Assembly: GCA_910588625.1 (NCBI GenBank) | Contig: CAJUQN010000031.1 | Location: 1-25,757 of the forward strand | Length of the DNA: 25,757 nucleotides | Source of the DNA: an uncultured Oscillospiraceae bacterium | GTDB lineage: Bacteria; Bacillota; Clostridia; Oscillospirales; Oscillospiraceae | Reading direction: 5' to 3' | Shown: piece by piece, positions 14,645 through 23,189 of the stretch | How positions within the stretch are numbered: the first letter of the stretch is position 1 | How the letters are laid out: every line of letters starts with the position of its first letter | The notes under the pieces: model-generated | The model's input: only the letters and a program-made list of their open reading frames with translations | What the model was told of the DNA's origin: nothing | Database searches by the model: none | Program-made: the position numbers and the translations under genes

Positions 14645-16465
14645 TCAGGCCCTCCCTTCCAGCACAGACAGCACCAGACCGGTGGCCACCGCGTTGCGGG
14701 GGCCCTCCGAGCCGCGGATGTTGCCCCGTCCGGCCACTACCTTGTACTGGGACAAGGCGTCGGTGACCATCTGGGGCACCTCGAAGTCCAAGGCGGAGCC
14801 GCCCACCAGCACCACGAACCGGATGTCCCGGACGTTGCCCGTGGGGCTCACCCGGGTGAGGGCCCGGATGGCGTTGGTGACAAACACCTTCTGCTTGGCC
14901 TGGCGTCGAATGAGCCGGATCTTCTCCATGGACCAGTCCCCCTCCAGAGGAATCATGTTGCCCTCCTTCAGGATAACCACCTTGGCGAAGATGTTGGGGT
15001 CCAGCGGGGTCGGGAAAAACTCCACGGTGCCGTTCTCATGGCGGATGTGGAACAGGCTCTCCACCTTGGCCATGGGGTACTTTTTCACGTCTTCCGCCGT
15101 GTCAAAGTTGTCCAGGCCCATCTCCGACTGGATGAGGAGGGTGACCATGTTGCCCGCCCCGGCCAGATGGATGGAGTGGATGGTCCCGTCCTCGCTGATG
15201 ATGGACGCGTCGGTGGAACCGGCGCCCATGTCCAGAATCGCTAGGGGTTTGTTGGTGCCCGGCGTGGTGAGCGCGCCGCGAATGGCCATATCGGCCTCTA
15301 CGCCACCCACCTGAACGGGGACGTTGATCTGCTCGCCGAACTCCCTGGCGATGGCCTCCATCTGTAGGCGGTCGGCCTTCACCATGGCGGCGATGCCCAC
15401 AGCGTTCTCCTGGGAGAACTCGTTGGCCAGACCGCCCTGGACCTTCTGGGGGGTAAAGGTGTCCACCGCCAGCAGGTCTTGGATATGGATGTCCCGGGGG
15501 TGCTGCTTGGTCAGGTTCGCCATCACCTGGCGCACCTTTTCCAGCATACCGCCCGCGTTGGTGCCCGGCTCGCCCCGGACGTCCTCCAAGGCGGGGATGG
15601 ACTCCACCGCCTTCATGATCTTGTCCGCGCCGTCGTCCACGTCCACCTTCACGGTGCGGTTCGCGCCCTTCAGCTCCATGGTTCCGGCGGGGATCTTGCG
15701 CTCCTTCACGTCGCCGCTGGGGGTCTTGATGACCACAGCGGAGCGGTTGCCAATGAGGGCACGGGCGATGGGCACCACCTGCCGGGTCTCCTCAGAGGAC
15801 AACCCGAACAGGGTGGCGATGCCATAGGGGTTGGACAGCACCTCCACCACGCCGCCCACCGGGGCCACCTCCACCGCCGAACGCATACCCAAGGGAACCT
15901 TGTCCACCAGGGCCACCTCGTCCACGATGGGAATTTTTCGGTGCAAACGGTTGTGGATCAGCACGCCGTCGTCCCGCTGCACGATGGCGGCGGTGACCTG
16001 GCGGGTGCCGCTGGAGCCCTGGTTAATGAGCTTCGCCGCATCCTCAAAATCCACGCTCTTGGGGATGACCGCGATGTAGTCCTTCCCGCCGGGCGCGTCC
16101 TCCAGCTCGGTGACCAGAACGGTCTCCCCCACCCCGACGCCCATGCCGCCGGGGGTGGAGGGATTGTGGCCGATCATAGTGGACTCGGTGATGATCGTCT
16201 CGGTGATGGTTTCCATGGCCACGTCGCCGATGACCGGGGCGGCCTCGTTGAGGCGCACCTCCGACAGGTCCTTCACCTCCAGCCCCGCCTTTTCCAGGGC
16301 GTCGGTCAGGGAGTGAAAGATACCGTTGATATTCTGCCGGGTTCCTTTGATGCCTGTGGTAGGCACCGTGCCGCTGGCCAGAAATTCCAGCTTGCCGCCG
16401 TCCAGTTTGGCCAGGGCGGTTTCCGTTGTCGCGTTGCCGATGTCGATGCCTGCGACGATCTTCAT
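14645..16465 (-). CDS. pduG: Diol dehydratase reactivase large subunit
   Basis: 606 residues (about 610 is usual), an Hsp70-like ATPase: GIDIGNATTETALAKLDGG (6-24), a swivelling central domain, and a second ATP-site motif LDMGAGSTDASIISEDGTIH. It expels inactive cobalamin from PduCDE in exchange for fresh adenosylcobalamin, with ATP hydrolysis and PduH. The gene lies between pduE and pduH. An AGGAGG site sits upstream of ATG 16463-16465. No frameshift or missing motif was seen. Confidence 0.96.
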   Translation of the reverse strand: MKIVAGIDIGNATTETALAKLDGGKLEFLASGTVPTTGIKGTRQNINGIFHSLTDALEKAGLEVKDLSEVRLNEAAPVIGDVAMETITETIITESTMIGHNPSTPGGMGVGVGETVLVTELEDAPGGKDYIAVIPKSVDFEDAAKLINQGSSGTRQVTAAIVQRDDGVLIHNRLHRKIPIVDEVALVDKVPLGMRSAVEVAPVGGVVEVLSNPYGIATLFGLSSEETRQVVPIARALIGNRSAVVIKTPSGDVKERKIPAGTMELKGANRTVKVDVDDGADKIMKAVESIPALEDVRGEPGTNAGGMLEKVRQVMANLTKQHPRDIHIQDLLAVDTFTPQKVQGGLANEFSQENAVGIAAMVKADRLQMEAIAREFGEQINVPVQVGGVEADMAIRGALTTPGTNKPLAILDMGAGSTDASIISEDGTIHSIHLAGAGNMVTLLIQSEMGLDNFDTAEDVKKYPMAKVESLFHIRHENGTVEFFPTPLDPNIFAKVVILKEGNMIPLEGDWSMEKIRLIRRQAKQKVFVTNAIRALTRVSPTGNVRDIRFVVLVGGSALDFEVPQMVTDALSQYKVVAGRGNIRGSEGPRNAVATGLVLSVLEGRA

Positions 16466-16493
16466 GTGCGGTGCCTCCTGACGTTTGGGTTTC

Positions 16494-17000
16494 TTAGAAC
16501 TTCTTCAGACGGTCGCGCTTCTCGTAGACCTCGGCGGCCTCGCGCACCAGCCCGGCGGCGGTCTTGGCGCCGTACTTGCCGTCCAGCTCGTTGGCGATGT
16601 CAATCAGCTCCTGCTTGGTGGAGCGGTAGGGACGCAGCGCATTGTAGATCTCCAGCAAGCGCTCATCGGGCACAGCGATCAGCTCGGCGGCGCGGCGCAG
16701 GTTGCCCGCGAAAGCCTCACGGTTGACGGACTCGGCCACCTGAGCCTGGTACTCCAGGGTCTCGGGAGCGATACGCATATCGTCGGAGGTCAGCTCGCCG
16801 CTGATAACCTTCTCATAGCTCAGAGAGCTGAAGGGCTTGCCGGTGGGGGTCTTGATCTTGGCGGCCTCCTTCTCGGCCAGGGGGTAGTTGGCGGCGGTCA
16901 TCTTGCCGCCGGCGGGGGTAGAGGGAGCGGAAGCGGCGCCGTTATTCATGGCGGCCATGACCTGCTCCACGATCTGTTTCATCAACAGTTCCTGATCCAT
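16494..17000 (-). CDS. pduE: Propanediol dehydratase small subunit
   Basis: 168 residues, small (gamma) subunit of B12-dependent diol dehydratase. The first 20 residues (ELLMKQIVEQVMAAMN) form a short amphipathic helix like the compartment-targeting peptides. The core is recognisable from TGKPFSSLSYEKVISGELTS, LEYQAQVAESVNREAFAGNL, RAAELIAVPDERLLEIYNAL and RPYRSTKQELIDIA. GGAGG precedes the ATG by eight bases. It is the third gene of the contiguous CDE set. Confidence 0.96.
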   Translation of the reverse strand: MDQELLMKQIVEQVMAAMNNGAASAPSTPAGGKMTAANYPLAEKEAAKIKTPTGKPFSSLSYEKVISGELTSDDMRIAPETLEYQAQVAESVNREAFAGNLRRAAELIAVPDERLLEIYNALRPYRSTKQELIDIANELDGKYGAKTAAGLVREAAEVYEKRDRLKKF

Positions 17001-17015
17001 ATTTCCTGCCTCCCT

Positions 17016-17690
17016 TTACTTAAACGAAACGGTGACGGCCTGAGGCTTCTTGTTCCGGTCGCAGTGCTCGGTCTCCTTGATGTGGAGCAGAGCGGCGATG
17101 GCCTGATAGGTAGGACGGGCCATCTGGTCGTTGCGCACGGTGACGGGGGTGGGTGCCTCGCCCTTGGCGTACTTGGCGGCGTTCTTGCCGATCTGACGGA
17201 AAGTCTCCATCTCGATCAGCGGCGCCTGAGAGAACAGCTCCAGATTGCTCAGGGGGGGCAGGTCCTTTTGGTGGATGACCGTGGTTCCCTTGGACTGGAT
17301 GCCAATGCCAATGCCGGAGCCGGAGTACTCGGCGGCGTCATGGGCGACGAAGGACACGTCGGAGGTGCGGAACACCCGGATGATGCGCCACTTCATGCCC
17401 TCCTCCTCGATGCCGGCGATGATCTCGCGCAGCACCTTGCTGTGGGGCTGATGGATAATGGTCTCGTTCTGGTACACGCCGAAGGCGGGAGCCAGACCGA
17501 TAACCACCTCGTCGGGGGCCACGCCCTTAGCGGCCTCGCCCGAGTCGGCCAGGGTCATCTCGCCTGCGGACAGGGTGCTGGCGGAAGGAGCGGCGGCCTT
17601 GGGAGCCGCGGCGGGAGCGGTCGAGGCAGCGCCCATCTCCTTGAGGACCTCTTCGATGACACTACGGAGCATATTTTCGTCAAAATTCAT
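17016..17690 (-). CDS. pduD: Propanediol dehydratase medium subunit
   Basis: 224 residues, medium (beta) subunit that helps to hold cobalamin at the interface with PduC. The N-terminal helix ENMLRSVIEEVLKEMGAAS followed by an Ala/Pro linker is the known encapsulation signal of PduD. The body carries VVIGLAPAFGVYQNETIIHQ, GMKWRIIRVFRTSDVSFVAH, SGSGIGIGIQSKGTTVIHQK and LPPLSNLELFSQAPL. The length equals the family norm of about 224. GGAGGG sits just upstream of ATG 17688-17690. Confidence 0.97.
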   Translation of the reverse strand: MNFDENMLRSVIEEVLKEMGAASTAPAAAPKAAAPSASTLSAGEMTLADSGEAAKGVAPDEVVIGLAPAFGVYQNETIIHQPHSKVLREIIAGIEEEGMKWRIIRVFRTSDVSFVAHDAAEYSGSGIGIGIQSKGTTVIHQKDLPPLSNLELFSQAPLIEMETFRQIGKNAAKYAKGEAPTPVTVRNDQMARPTYQAIAALLHIKETEHCDRNKKPQAVTVSFK

Positions 17691-17709
17691 AATTCGACCC
17701 TCCCTCTGA

Positions 17710-19371
17710 TTAGATGTCTTCCGGCCGGATGGCGTTGGGGATGTTCTTGATCTGCTCCCAGCGCTCCTCGCTGAGCTGATAGCCGGTCATGGGACCGTGG
17801 TAGTCGTTGGGGGCGTTCACGCCGGAGTAGACGTGGAAGTCCTTGTCGAAGATGGAGGCGGTGTGCAGATAGTCGCCGGCCACCTTCTGGCGGAGCATAT
17901 TGTAGATGTTCTGGGCCACGTCGGGGAAGCCGGCCTTGTCCAGCGCCTTGACGAAGTCCACGCCGGTAACCTTCCGTGCCATCATGTCCTCGATGGCCTT
18001 CAGATCCTCGTTGACGTTGCGGTTGGGCATATCCTCGGAGCCCCGGGCGTAGGTGGCGGCCTCCACTTCCTCGTCGGTGATGGGGGGCAGGCCCAGCTCG
18101 CGGAACATTCCCTGGAGGGCGCGGGCGGCCTTGTTGCGGGCCTTGATGACATCGTCCTCCTTGACGGGCTGCAAACCGCCGTCAATGCGCATATCGCGCT
18201 GGATGATGTTCCAGTCGTCGTAGTCGTCGGCGTCCCAGTTGGAGCCGGCGAACATGTTGTCGTAGTTGGGGGTTGCGGAGTAGCCGGAGCAGATGTAGTC
18301 GGTGCCGGAGAACAGCTGGGGCACGCTGCGGGCCACCCGGCGCAGGTCGGAATGGGTGAAGGTCTGGTCGTTGGAGGTGGTGGACTCCAGGTCCAGCAGC
18401 ATGGCGATCAGGTTCTCAGCGGCGATGGCGCGGATGCCGCCGGGCACGCCGGCGGGAACGCCGACACAGGACACGGAGCCGTTCTGGGTGCCCTGCACGC
18501 CGGCGCCCTTGGTGACGGCCAGGCAGCGGGCCTCCAGGTACAGCATGGACTTGCCCTCGGCGTAGCCCATCTGGACCTCGGAACCGGTGCCGGAGGTGAA
18601 GCGCATCTTCAGGCCGCGGCTGGCGTAGCAGCTGGCCAGGAACGCCTTAGAGTAGGGGGTGTCGTCGCCGTCCATGAACACCGGCTCGGTGCCGTAAACG
18701 GAGATGGTCTCGGCGTAGGTGGTGAAACCGCGCATACCCAGCTGGAGCTCAGTGGCCTCTTCCAGAGCGCACTGGGTCATGATGCCGGGACGGCCCGCCT
18801 GAGCGCCCACGAACAGAGCCATGGCGTTGAAGGGAGCGTAACGGGCGATGCCAACGGTGGTCTCCATCTCGGCAAAGCCGCGGACGGCGGCCTCGGCGGC
18901 GTCCGCCGCGATCTGAATGGGGTTGTCCTTCACGTTGGTGACGTGGCACTGGTTGGCGGGCATCAGGCGGGCGCGCATCTTGGTCATGCCCATCATGATC
19001 TCCACGATGTTCAGGTTGCCCACGATCTCCGTCAGCTTGGCGGGGGTGACGGACAGGGTGATGTCCAGGATCTCATCGCGGGAGACGTTGATGTCAACGA
19101 TCTTCCGGGCGATGTCCAGGGAATCCATGGCCATGGCCTTCTCCGCGTTGCCCAGCCGGATGGCGTGGTCGGCGATGAAGGTATCCAGCATATCGAAATC
19201 GGCGCGGCACTTGCCGTCCATCTCCACGATGCGGCCGTTCTCGATCTTGATGCTGGGCTTGGGGTCGAAGGGGCTGTTCATGGCGATCAGACCGACCTCC
19301 GGCCACTCCTGCACGTACCCGTCCTGGTTGACCGGGCGGGCTGCCAGAGCTTCAAAACGCTTAGATTTCAT
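17710..19371 (-). CDS. pduC: Propanediol dehydratase large subunit (adenosylcobalamin-dependent)
   Basis: 553 residues, catalytic TIM-barrel subunit; 1,2-propanediol to propionaldehyde (glycerol to 3-hydroxypropionaldehyde is also possible). The active-site residues of the Klebsiella enzyme fall at identical numbers: His143 (NQCHVTN), Glu170 (AEMETTVGI), Glu221 (TTYAETISVYG) and Asp335 (SNDQTFTHSD), with Ser301 and Gln336 as substrate contacts. No insertions or deletions are apparent and the enzyme should be active. AAGGAG lies eight bases before ATG 19369-19371. Sequence alone does not settle diol versus glycerol preference, but the pdu context favours diol. Confidence 0.98.
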   Translation of the reverse strand: MKSKRFEALAARPVNQDGYVQEWPEVGLIAMNSPFDPKPSIKIENGRIVEMDGKCRADFDMLDTFIADHAIRLGNAEKAMAMDSLDIARKIVDINVSRDEILDITLSVTPAKLTEIVGNLNIVEIMMGMTKMRARLMPANQCHVTNVKDNPIQIAADAAEAAVRGFAEMETTVGIARYAPFNAMALFVGAQAGRPGIMTQCALEEATELQLGMRGFTTYAETISVYGTEPVFMDGDDTPYSKAFLASCYASRGLKMRFTSGTGSEVQMGYAEGKSMLYLEARCLAVTKGAGVQGTQNGSVSCVGVPAGVPGGIRAIAAENLIAMLLDLESTTSNDQTFTHSDLRRVARSVPQLFSGTDYICSGYSATPNYDNMFAGSNWDADDYDDWNIIQRDMRIDGGLQPVKEDDVIKARNKAARALQGMFRELGLPPITDEEVEAATYARGSEDMPNRNVNEDLKAIEDMMARKVTGVDFVKALDKAGFPDVAQNIYNMLRQKVAGDYLHTASIFDKDFHVYSGVNAPNDYHGPMTGYQLSEERWEQIKNIPNAIRPEDI

Positions 19372-19396
19372 AGCTTATGCTCCTTCCCGGCTTATA

Positions 19397-20194
19397 TTAA
19401 ATGATGTAGGGGGTGGTGGAGGACTTCAGCTCCTCGCTGGGCTCCAAAGTCTTCAGAGCCTGCAGCCCCACCTCACGGGCGGCGATGAGGGCCTGCTTCA
19501 CGGCGCCGGAGTCGCCATAGAAGAAGGTGTTGACCTCGTTGGAGAAGCTGGTGCCGCCGTTGCCGGGGGTCGCCACGCTCAGCACCTCGACGTTGGCCGC
19601 CTTCACCGCGGCGTCCGCGGCCAGGATGCCGATACCGGCGGGGGCGCAGGAGATGATGCCCATGGCCTTGCCCAGAGGGGCGGCCCAAACCTTGTTCAGC
19701 ACATGAGAGGCGCGGGCGGTGTACTGGAACTCCAGATGGCCGGCGCTGTTGCCGTACACGTCGCCGAAGTGGACCGGGGTCTCGCGCAGGGCCACTTCCA
19801 CGGCCCGGCGGGCGTCGGAAACGTCCTCAGCGCCGAAAACGATCAGGCAGCCGTGGCCGCCGCCGCCCTCGGTGTCCCGGGGGCACTCCACCAGCAGGCA
19901 TTCCGTGTTGGTAGCCTTCACAGCCTCATCGGCGGCGAAGATCTGGGGGCCGGCGCCGGTGCGGTCGGAGATGATGCCGATGGCGCGGTACTTGGGGTCG
20001 ATTTTCAGGGCATCGTGCACCTGGTGGTCCAGGTTGGCAATGACCAGGCCGATGGTGTGGCCGATGGCCGTGCCCACAAACTCAGTCAGGTTGCACTGGG
20101 GGGCGGCGGCGCAGGCGCACTTCTCCTCGGCGGGAGCGGAAGCGCCGATTTTCTTCATGACCTCGTCCATGACCTTGCTGACCAGTTCATCCAT
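19397..20194 (-). CDS. pduB: Tandem-BMC shell protein PduB
   Basis: 265 residues (270 in Salmonella) with two permuted BMC domains forming a trimer with pseudo-sixfold symmetry. The core runs NLTEFVGTAIGHTIGLVIAN, KYRAIGIISDRTGAGPQIFA, AMGIISCAPAGIGILAADAA and VATPGNGGTSFSNEV. The N-terminal extension DELVSKVMDEVMKKIGAS resembles the cargo helices of PduP and PduD and is thought in Salmonella to link shell and core. I use ATG 20192-20194, which follows GGAGG by eight bases; the ATG at 20207-20209 lies within that ribosome site. Confidence 0.95.
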   Translation of the reverse strand: MDELVSKVMDEVMKKIGASAPAEEKCACAAAPQCNLTEFVGTAIGHTIGLVIANLDHQVHDALKIDPKYRAIGIISDRTGAGPQIFAADEAVKATNTECLLVECPRDTEGGGGHGCLIVFGAEDVSDARRAVEVALRETPVHFGDVYGNSAGHLEFQYTARASHVLNKVWAAPLGKAMGIISCAPAGIGILAADAAVKAANVEVLSVATPGNGGTSFSNEVNTFFYGDSGAVKQALIAAREVGLQALKTLEPSEELKSSTTPYII

Positions 20195-20273
20195 GTGATT
20201 TACCTCCATTTATAGAAGTTGATATTTGTGATAACAAAAACTGTAGTGCCGGGGTGTTTCCGGGTTCTGGAAA

Positions 20274-20552
20274 TCACTCCATGTGGGGCAGGATCTTCTC
20301 CACGTCGCTGTGGGGACGGGGGATGACATGGACGGAGACGACCTCGCCCACCTTCTCGGCGGCCACGCTGCCGGCGTCCACGGACGCCTTGACCGCGCCC
20401 ACGTCGCCGCGGACCATGACGGTGACCAGACCGGAGCCGATCTTCTCGTACCCCACCAGAGCCACGTTGGCGGACTTCACCATGGCATCAGCGGCCTCAA
20501 TGGCGCCAACCAGGCCGCGGGTCTCGACCATGCCCAGAGCTTCCTTTTGCAT
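20274..20552 (-). CDS. pduA: Hexameric BMC-H shell protein PduA, first gene of the operon
   Basis: 92 residues: ALGMVETRGLVGAIEAADAM, GYEKIGSGLVTVMVRGD with the PduA-type pore loop KIGSGL, GEVVSVHVIPRPHSDVEKIL. It is a major facet protein. ATG 20550-20552 has GGAGG eight bases ahead; in-frame codons further upstream are leader. It opens the operon behind the promoter at 20641. The sequence is nearly the same as pduJ at 13291-13572, suggesting recent duplication or ongoing gene conversion. Confidence 0.96.
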   Translation of the reverse strand: MQKEALGMVETRGLVGAIEAADAMVKSANVALVGYEKIGSGLVTVMVRGDVGAVKASVDAGSVAAEKVGEVVSVHVIPRPHSDVEKILPHME

Positions 20553-20640
20553 AATTGCTGCCTCCTTCAATTTTTTCATGGCTTGCGGTGCATTCTGCTC
20601 TTCCAGGCAGTACGCAGTCCACACAAGCCTACCATGATAC

Positions 20641-20646
20641 ATTATA
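20641..20646 (-). promoter_or_regulatory. -10 element (TATAAT) of the pdu operon promoter
   Basis: A perfect minus-strand TATAAT about 90 bases ahead of the pduA start codon, without a matching -35. It is probably activator-dependent. Confidence 0.6.
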
Positions 20647-20770
20647 CAGGAGGGTGGGCAATGATTTCTTGACCCCAGCAGGTACTTTTTTGTCCATTCT
20701 TCCTAAACAAAATTTTTACTCTCCTGGCCAATTTCTGCGTTTCCGCCAAGATTTCGGCCCAAATAAGCGC

Positions 20771-20810
20771 AAACCCCCGCCCCGCGGCAGAATACCGCGG
20801 AGCAGGGTTT
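20771..20810 (-). terminator. GC-rich hairpin after pduQ, probable terminator
   Basis: Arms AAACCCTGCTCCGCGG and CCGCGGGGCGGGGGTTT pair with two mismatches around TATTCTG. The T run after it is weak (TTATTT), so termination may be partial, letting the regulator-pduQ transcript read into pduA. Confidence 0.6.
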
Positions 20811-20869
20811 TCGTCCAAAAGTTTTCAGATTCTGTATTTTCTGGGTTCAGCGCCAGAAATCGACAGGAT

Positions 20870-22009
20870 TTATCCCATGATCTGGGCCAGGATTTTTTCC
20901 ACGTCGGAGGCCTCCACCGACCGGGGATTGGTGGCGGTGGTAGCGTCGGCCAGGGCGGCGGCTACCAGCTCCTCCTTCAGTTCCTTCACCTTGGCCAGGT
21001 CAGCCCCCTGTGCCTTCAGGGTGGCGGGGATGCCGATCTTTCGGTTCAGCTTCTCCACCTCGTGAATCAGGTTGGTGACGCCTAGGCGCACATTGGGGGC
21101 GGGCAGGTCCAGCACCTTTGCCATACGCTGGTATTTCCGGGCCGCGACGCAGTACTCCCCCTTGTGCACCGTGGACAAATCGGCGTTGTAGGCCAACACC
21201 TTGGGCAGAAGGATGGCGTTTATGCGTCCGTGGGCGATGTGGAGCTTGCCGCCGATGGCGTGGGCCATGCCGTGGTTGACGCCCAGTCCGGCGGAGTTGA
21301 ATGCCAGACCGGCCATGCAGGAGGCATTGTGCATCTTCTCCCGGGCCAGCAGGTCGTTTCCGTCGGCCACGGCCAGGGGCAGGAAGCGGAACACCAGGGA
21401 GACCGCCTTCTCACACATGGCGTCGGAGAAGTCATTGTATCCGGTGGAGACATAGGCCTCCAGCGCGTGGGTCAGCACGTCCATGCCCGCGTCGGCGGTG
21501 ACGGAAGGGGGCGCGGAGACGGTGAGCGCCGGGTCCAAAATCGCCACCATAGGCCGCAGGGCCTGACTGGCCAGCGGATACTTGATGCCTTTGGCCTGAT
21601 CGGTGATGACGGCGTAGTCTGTCACCTCGGAGCCGGTACCGCTGGTGGTGGGGACGGCGAAGCACTCCATCTTGTCGGTGTCCACGTTCAGGACCTGCTT
21701 GGCAATGGCCCGAATGGCCTTGGCCGCGTCGATGGTGGAGCCGCCGCCTACGGCGATGACCGCCTGGGCATTGCAAGCCCCGAAGGCCTCCACCCCCGCT
21801 GTCACCACCTCGATGGGGGGATCGGGCACCACGCCGTCGAACACACTGACGGTGCAGTTGCTCAGGAACGAGGCCACCCGCTCGGGCACCCCCAGCTGGT
21901 TCATGAACTTGTCGGTGACGATGAGGACCCGCTTGTCCTCCACCCGGCGCAGGCGCTCCAAAGCGCCCTCTCCAAAATATACTCTGGTGCTAAAGCTGAA
22001 TTCCTGCAT
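20870..22009 (-). CDS. pduQ: PduQ iron-containing 1-propanol dehydrogenase
   Basis: 379 residues, group III iron alcohol dehydrogenase: propionaldehyde + NADH to 1-propanol + NAD+, balancing the NADH made by PduP within the compartment. Motifs: VIAVGGGSTIDAAKAI (nucleotide binding), PTTSGTGSEVT, DAGMDVLTHALEAYVS and NHGMAHAIGGKLHIAHG, which supply the Asp/His metal ligands. The ATG lies 30 bases after the AraC regulator stop, with GGAGGG five bases ahead, so it is cotranscribed with the regulators. In Salmonella pduQ lies between pduP and pduS; here it has moved to the regulatory unit, outside the main operon promoter. Confidence 0.93.
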   Translation of the reverse strand: MQEFSFSTRVYFGEGALERLRRVEDKRVLIVTDKFMNQLGVPERVASFLSNCTVSVFDGVVPDPPIEVVTAGVEAFGACNAQAVIAVGGGSTIDAAKAIRAIAKQVLNVDTDKMECFAVPTTSGTGSEVTDYAVITDQAKGIKYPLASQALRPMVAILDPALTVSAPPSVTADAGMDVLTHALEAYVSTGYNDFSDAMCEKAVSLVFRFLPLAVADGNDLLAREKMHNASCMAGLAFNSAGLGVNHGMAHAIGGKLHIAHGRINAILLPKVLAYNADLSTVHKGEYCVAARKYQRMAKVLDLPAPNVRLGVTNLIHEVEKLNRKIGIPATLKAQGADLAKVKELKEELVAAALADATTATNPRSVEASDVEKILAQIMG

Positions 22010-22039
22010 AAATACCCTCCATACTCTGGGGAAACGGGA

Positions 22040-23128
22040 TCAGGAGGACACATTCGCATCCTCTGTAAACGCCGTTCTCCGGTGTTGTTGGTGCCGCTCC
22101 CGGTACTCGGTTGGGGTAAGCCCCACCTTCTTTTTGAACGCTTTGCCGAAATAATTGGTCTCGCTGTAAGACAGCTCATAGGCAATGTTGATGACGGGCA
22201 TATCCGTATCGCTCAGCATCTCCTTGGCCGCGTTGATCTTGCCGTCCATCATATAAGTAATGAAGTTGACACCGGTGATCCGCTTAAAAAACTTGCTGAA
22301 ATAGCTGGAGCTCATGTTGGCGTATTCCGCCGCCTCATCCAGCCCGATGCCCTCTTTGACATTGCGGTCCACATAGTTCAACACCCGCTGTTCGTCGCTG
22401 ACCTGATAGCACCGGTCCTCGTCGATGGCATCGAAGATGATTCCCCACATCTTCTCGAGCACCAGGAAAGAGTCGTGCTTCCTCCCCTGCTGGTCGAAAC
22501 GCAGGCGGAACCGCTCCATGGCGTTGGACAGCTTCAGCTGGGCCGAGGACCCCAGGGGATTACCCAGCCAAACCAGTCCCTCGGCAAAGGCCAGAGTGCT
22601 GAATCGGACCACATCTATATCATCCGTTTCTTTGTAAAGAGAATCAAGGTAATCTTTTGTGGTGTTGATGCACTTTTTGTAACAGAAGTCCTGCATATGC
22701 TCCGCCGCCTGCTTGAGGTACTTCTCCCGGTGCTCCTTTTCCCACTCTCCGGAGGGCTTGGCGCCCCAGTGCATCATCACCTCCGCCGCCGAGGTCAGCC
22801 ACTCCGGGCGGTAGGGCTTGAGCAGGTAATCCTGCACCCCCAGCCGCCAAACATTGGCCACAATCTCCGACCGCCGTCCGGCAGAGGTGACCAGAATCGG
22901 CGCCTCCGGGGCCATCTCCTTGGCGGCAGTGATCATATTGCAGTAGTCCACGTCGAACCAGGGCACGTCCACAACGATCAGGCAAAAGGAACCCTCGGCC
23001 AGCAGGTCCAACGCCTGCCGGGGGCTGGCGGCGAGGAGTATGTCTGTTTTGGGCAGGCTTTCGCCCAAAATCTCCTGCGTATTTTCCCGCTCCAGGCGGT
23101 TCTCATTTAAGACCAGGACCCGGCACAT
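22040..23128 (-). CDS. Receiver-AraC family transcriptional regulator of the pdu locus
   Basis: 362 residues. The N-terminal receiver domain (about 1-112) has a probable phosphoacceptor Asp54 (IVVDVPWFD), Thr81 and Lys104 (LLKPYRPEW). The usual acidic pair reads Asn-Glu-Asn at 8-10, so metal binding is only partly conserved. A middle helical region follows. The C-terminal AraC helix-turn-helix pair (about 255-350) has EAAEYANMSSSYFSKFFKRI and INIAYELSYSETNYFGKAFK. It should bind the pduA promoter region. I chose the ATG at about 23126-23128 after GGAG; a longer TTG-started frame lacks a clear site. It lies 60 bases after the sensor gene. Confidence 0.88.
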   Translation of the reverse strand: MCRVLVLNENRLERENTQEILGESLPKTDILLAASPRQALDLLAEGSFCLIVVDVPWFDVDYCNMITAAKEMAPEAPILVTSAGRRSEIVANVWRLGVQDYLLKPYRPEWLTSAAEVMMHWGAKPSGEWEKEHREKYLKQAAEHMQDFCYKKCINTTKDYLDSLYKETDDIDVVRFSTLAFAEGLVWLGNPLGSSAQLKLSNAMERFRLRFDQQGRKHDSFLVLEKMWGIIFDAIDEDRCYQVSDEQRVLNYVDRNVKEGIGLDEAAEYANMSSSYFSKFFKRITGVNFITYMMDGKINAAKEMLSDTDMPVINIAYELSYSETNYFGKAFKKKVGLTPTEYRERHQQHRRTAFTEDANVSS

Positions 23129-23189
23129 TATCTCCGGCACCGCCTTTCTTTTGTATGCTCCTGTCCGAAAGCCGGGCAAGAATATCCAT

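Larger units (their letters stand above)
20553..20869 (-). promoter_or_regulatory. pduA leader and control region with candidate activator sites
   Basis: This 317-bp gene-free stretch holds, in transcription order, the pduQ-side hairpin (20771-20810), three similar minus-strand motifs GAAATCTTGGC (20755-20745), GAAATTGGC (20735-20727) and GAAATCATTGCC (20668-20657), and a TATAAT at 20646-20641. No -35 hexamer fits at 16-18 bases. The first two motifs are 20 bases apart, about two helical turns, and the third covers the -35 position. That is the arrangement expected for an AraC-type activator at a weak promoter. The leader is about 80 bases and shows no B12 box. Binding is inferred. Confidence 0.55.

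Noticed and set aside
17797..19404. Long plus-strand open frame opposite pduC
   Set aside because: Same codon-bias artefact; pduC has all active-site residues at their expected numbers on the other strand.
23129..23179. N-terminal extension of the AraC regulator from an upstream TTG
   Set aside because: It adds residues before a normal receiver-domain start and has no well-placed ribosome site, whereas the internal ATG has GGAG upstream.
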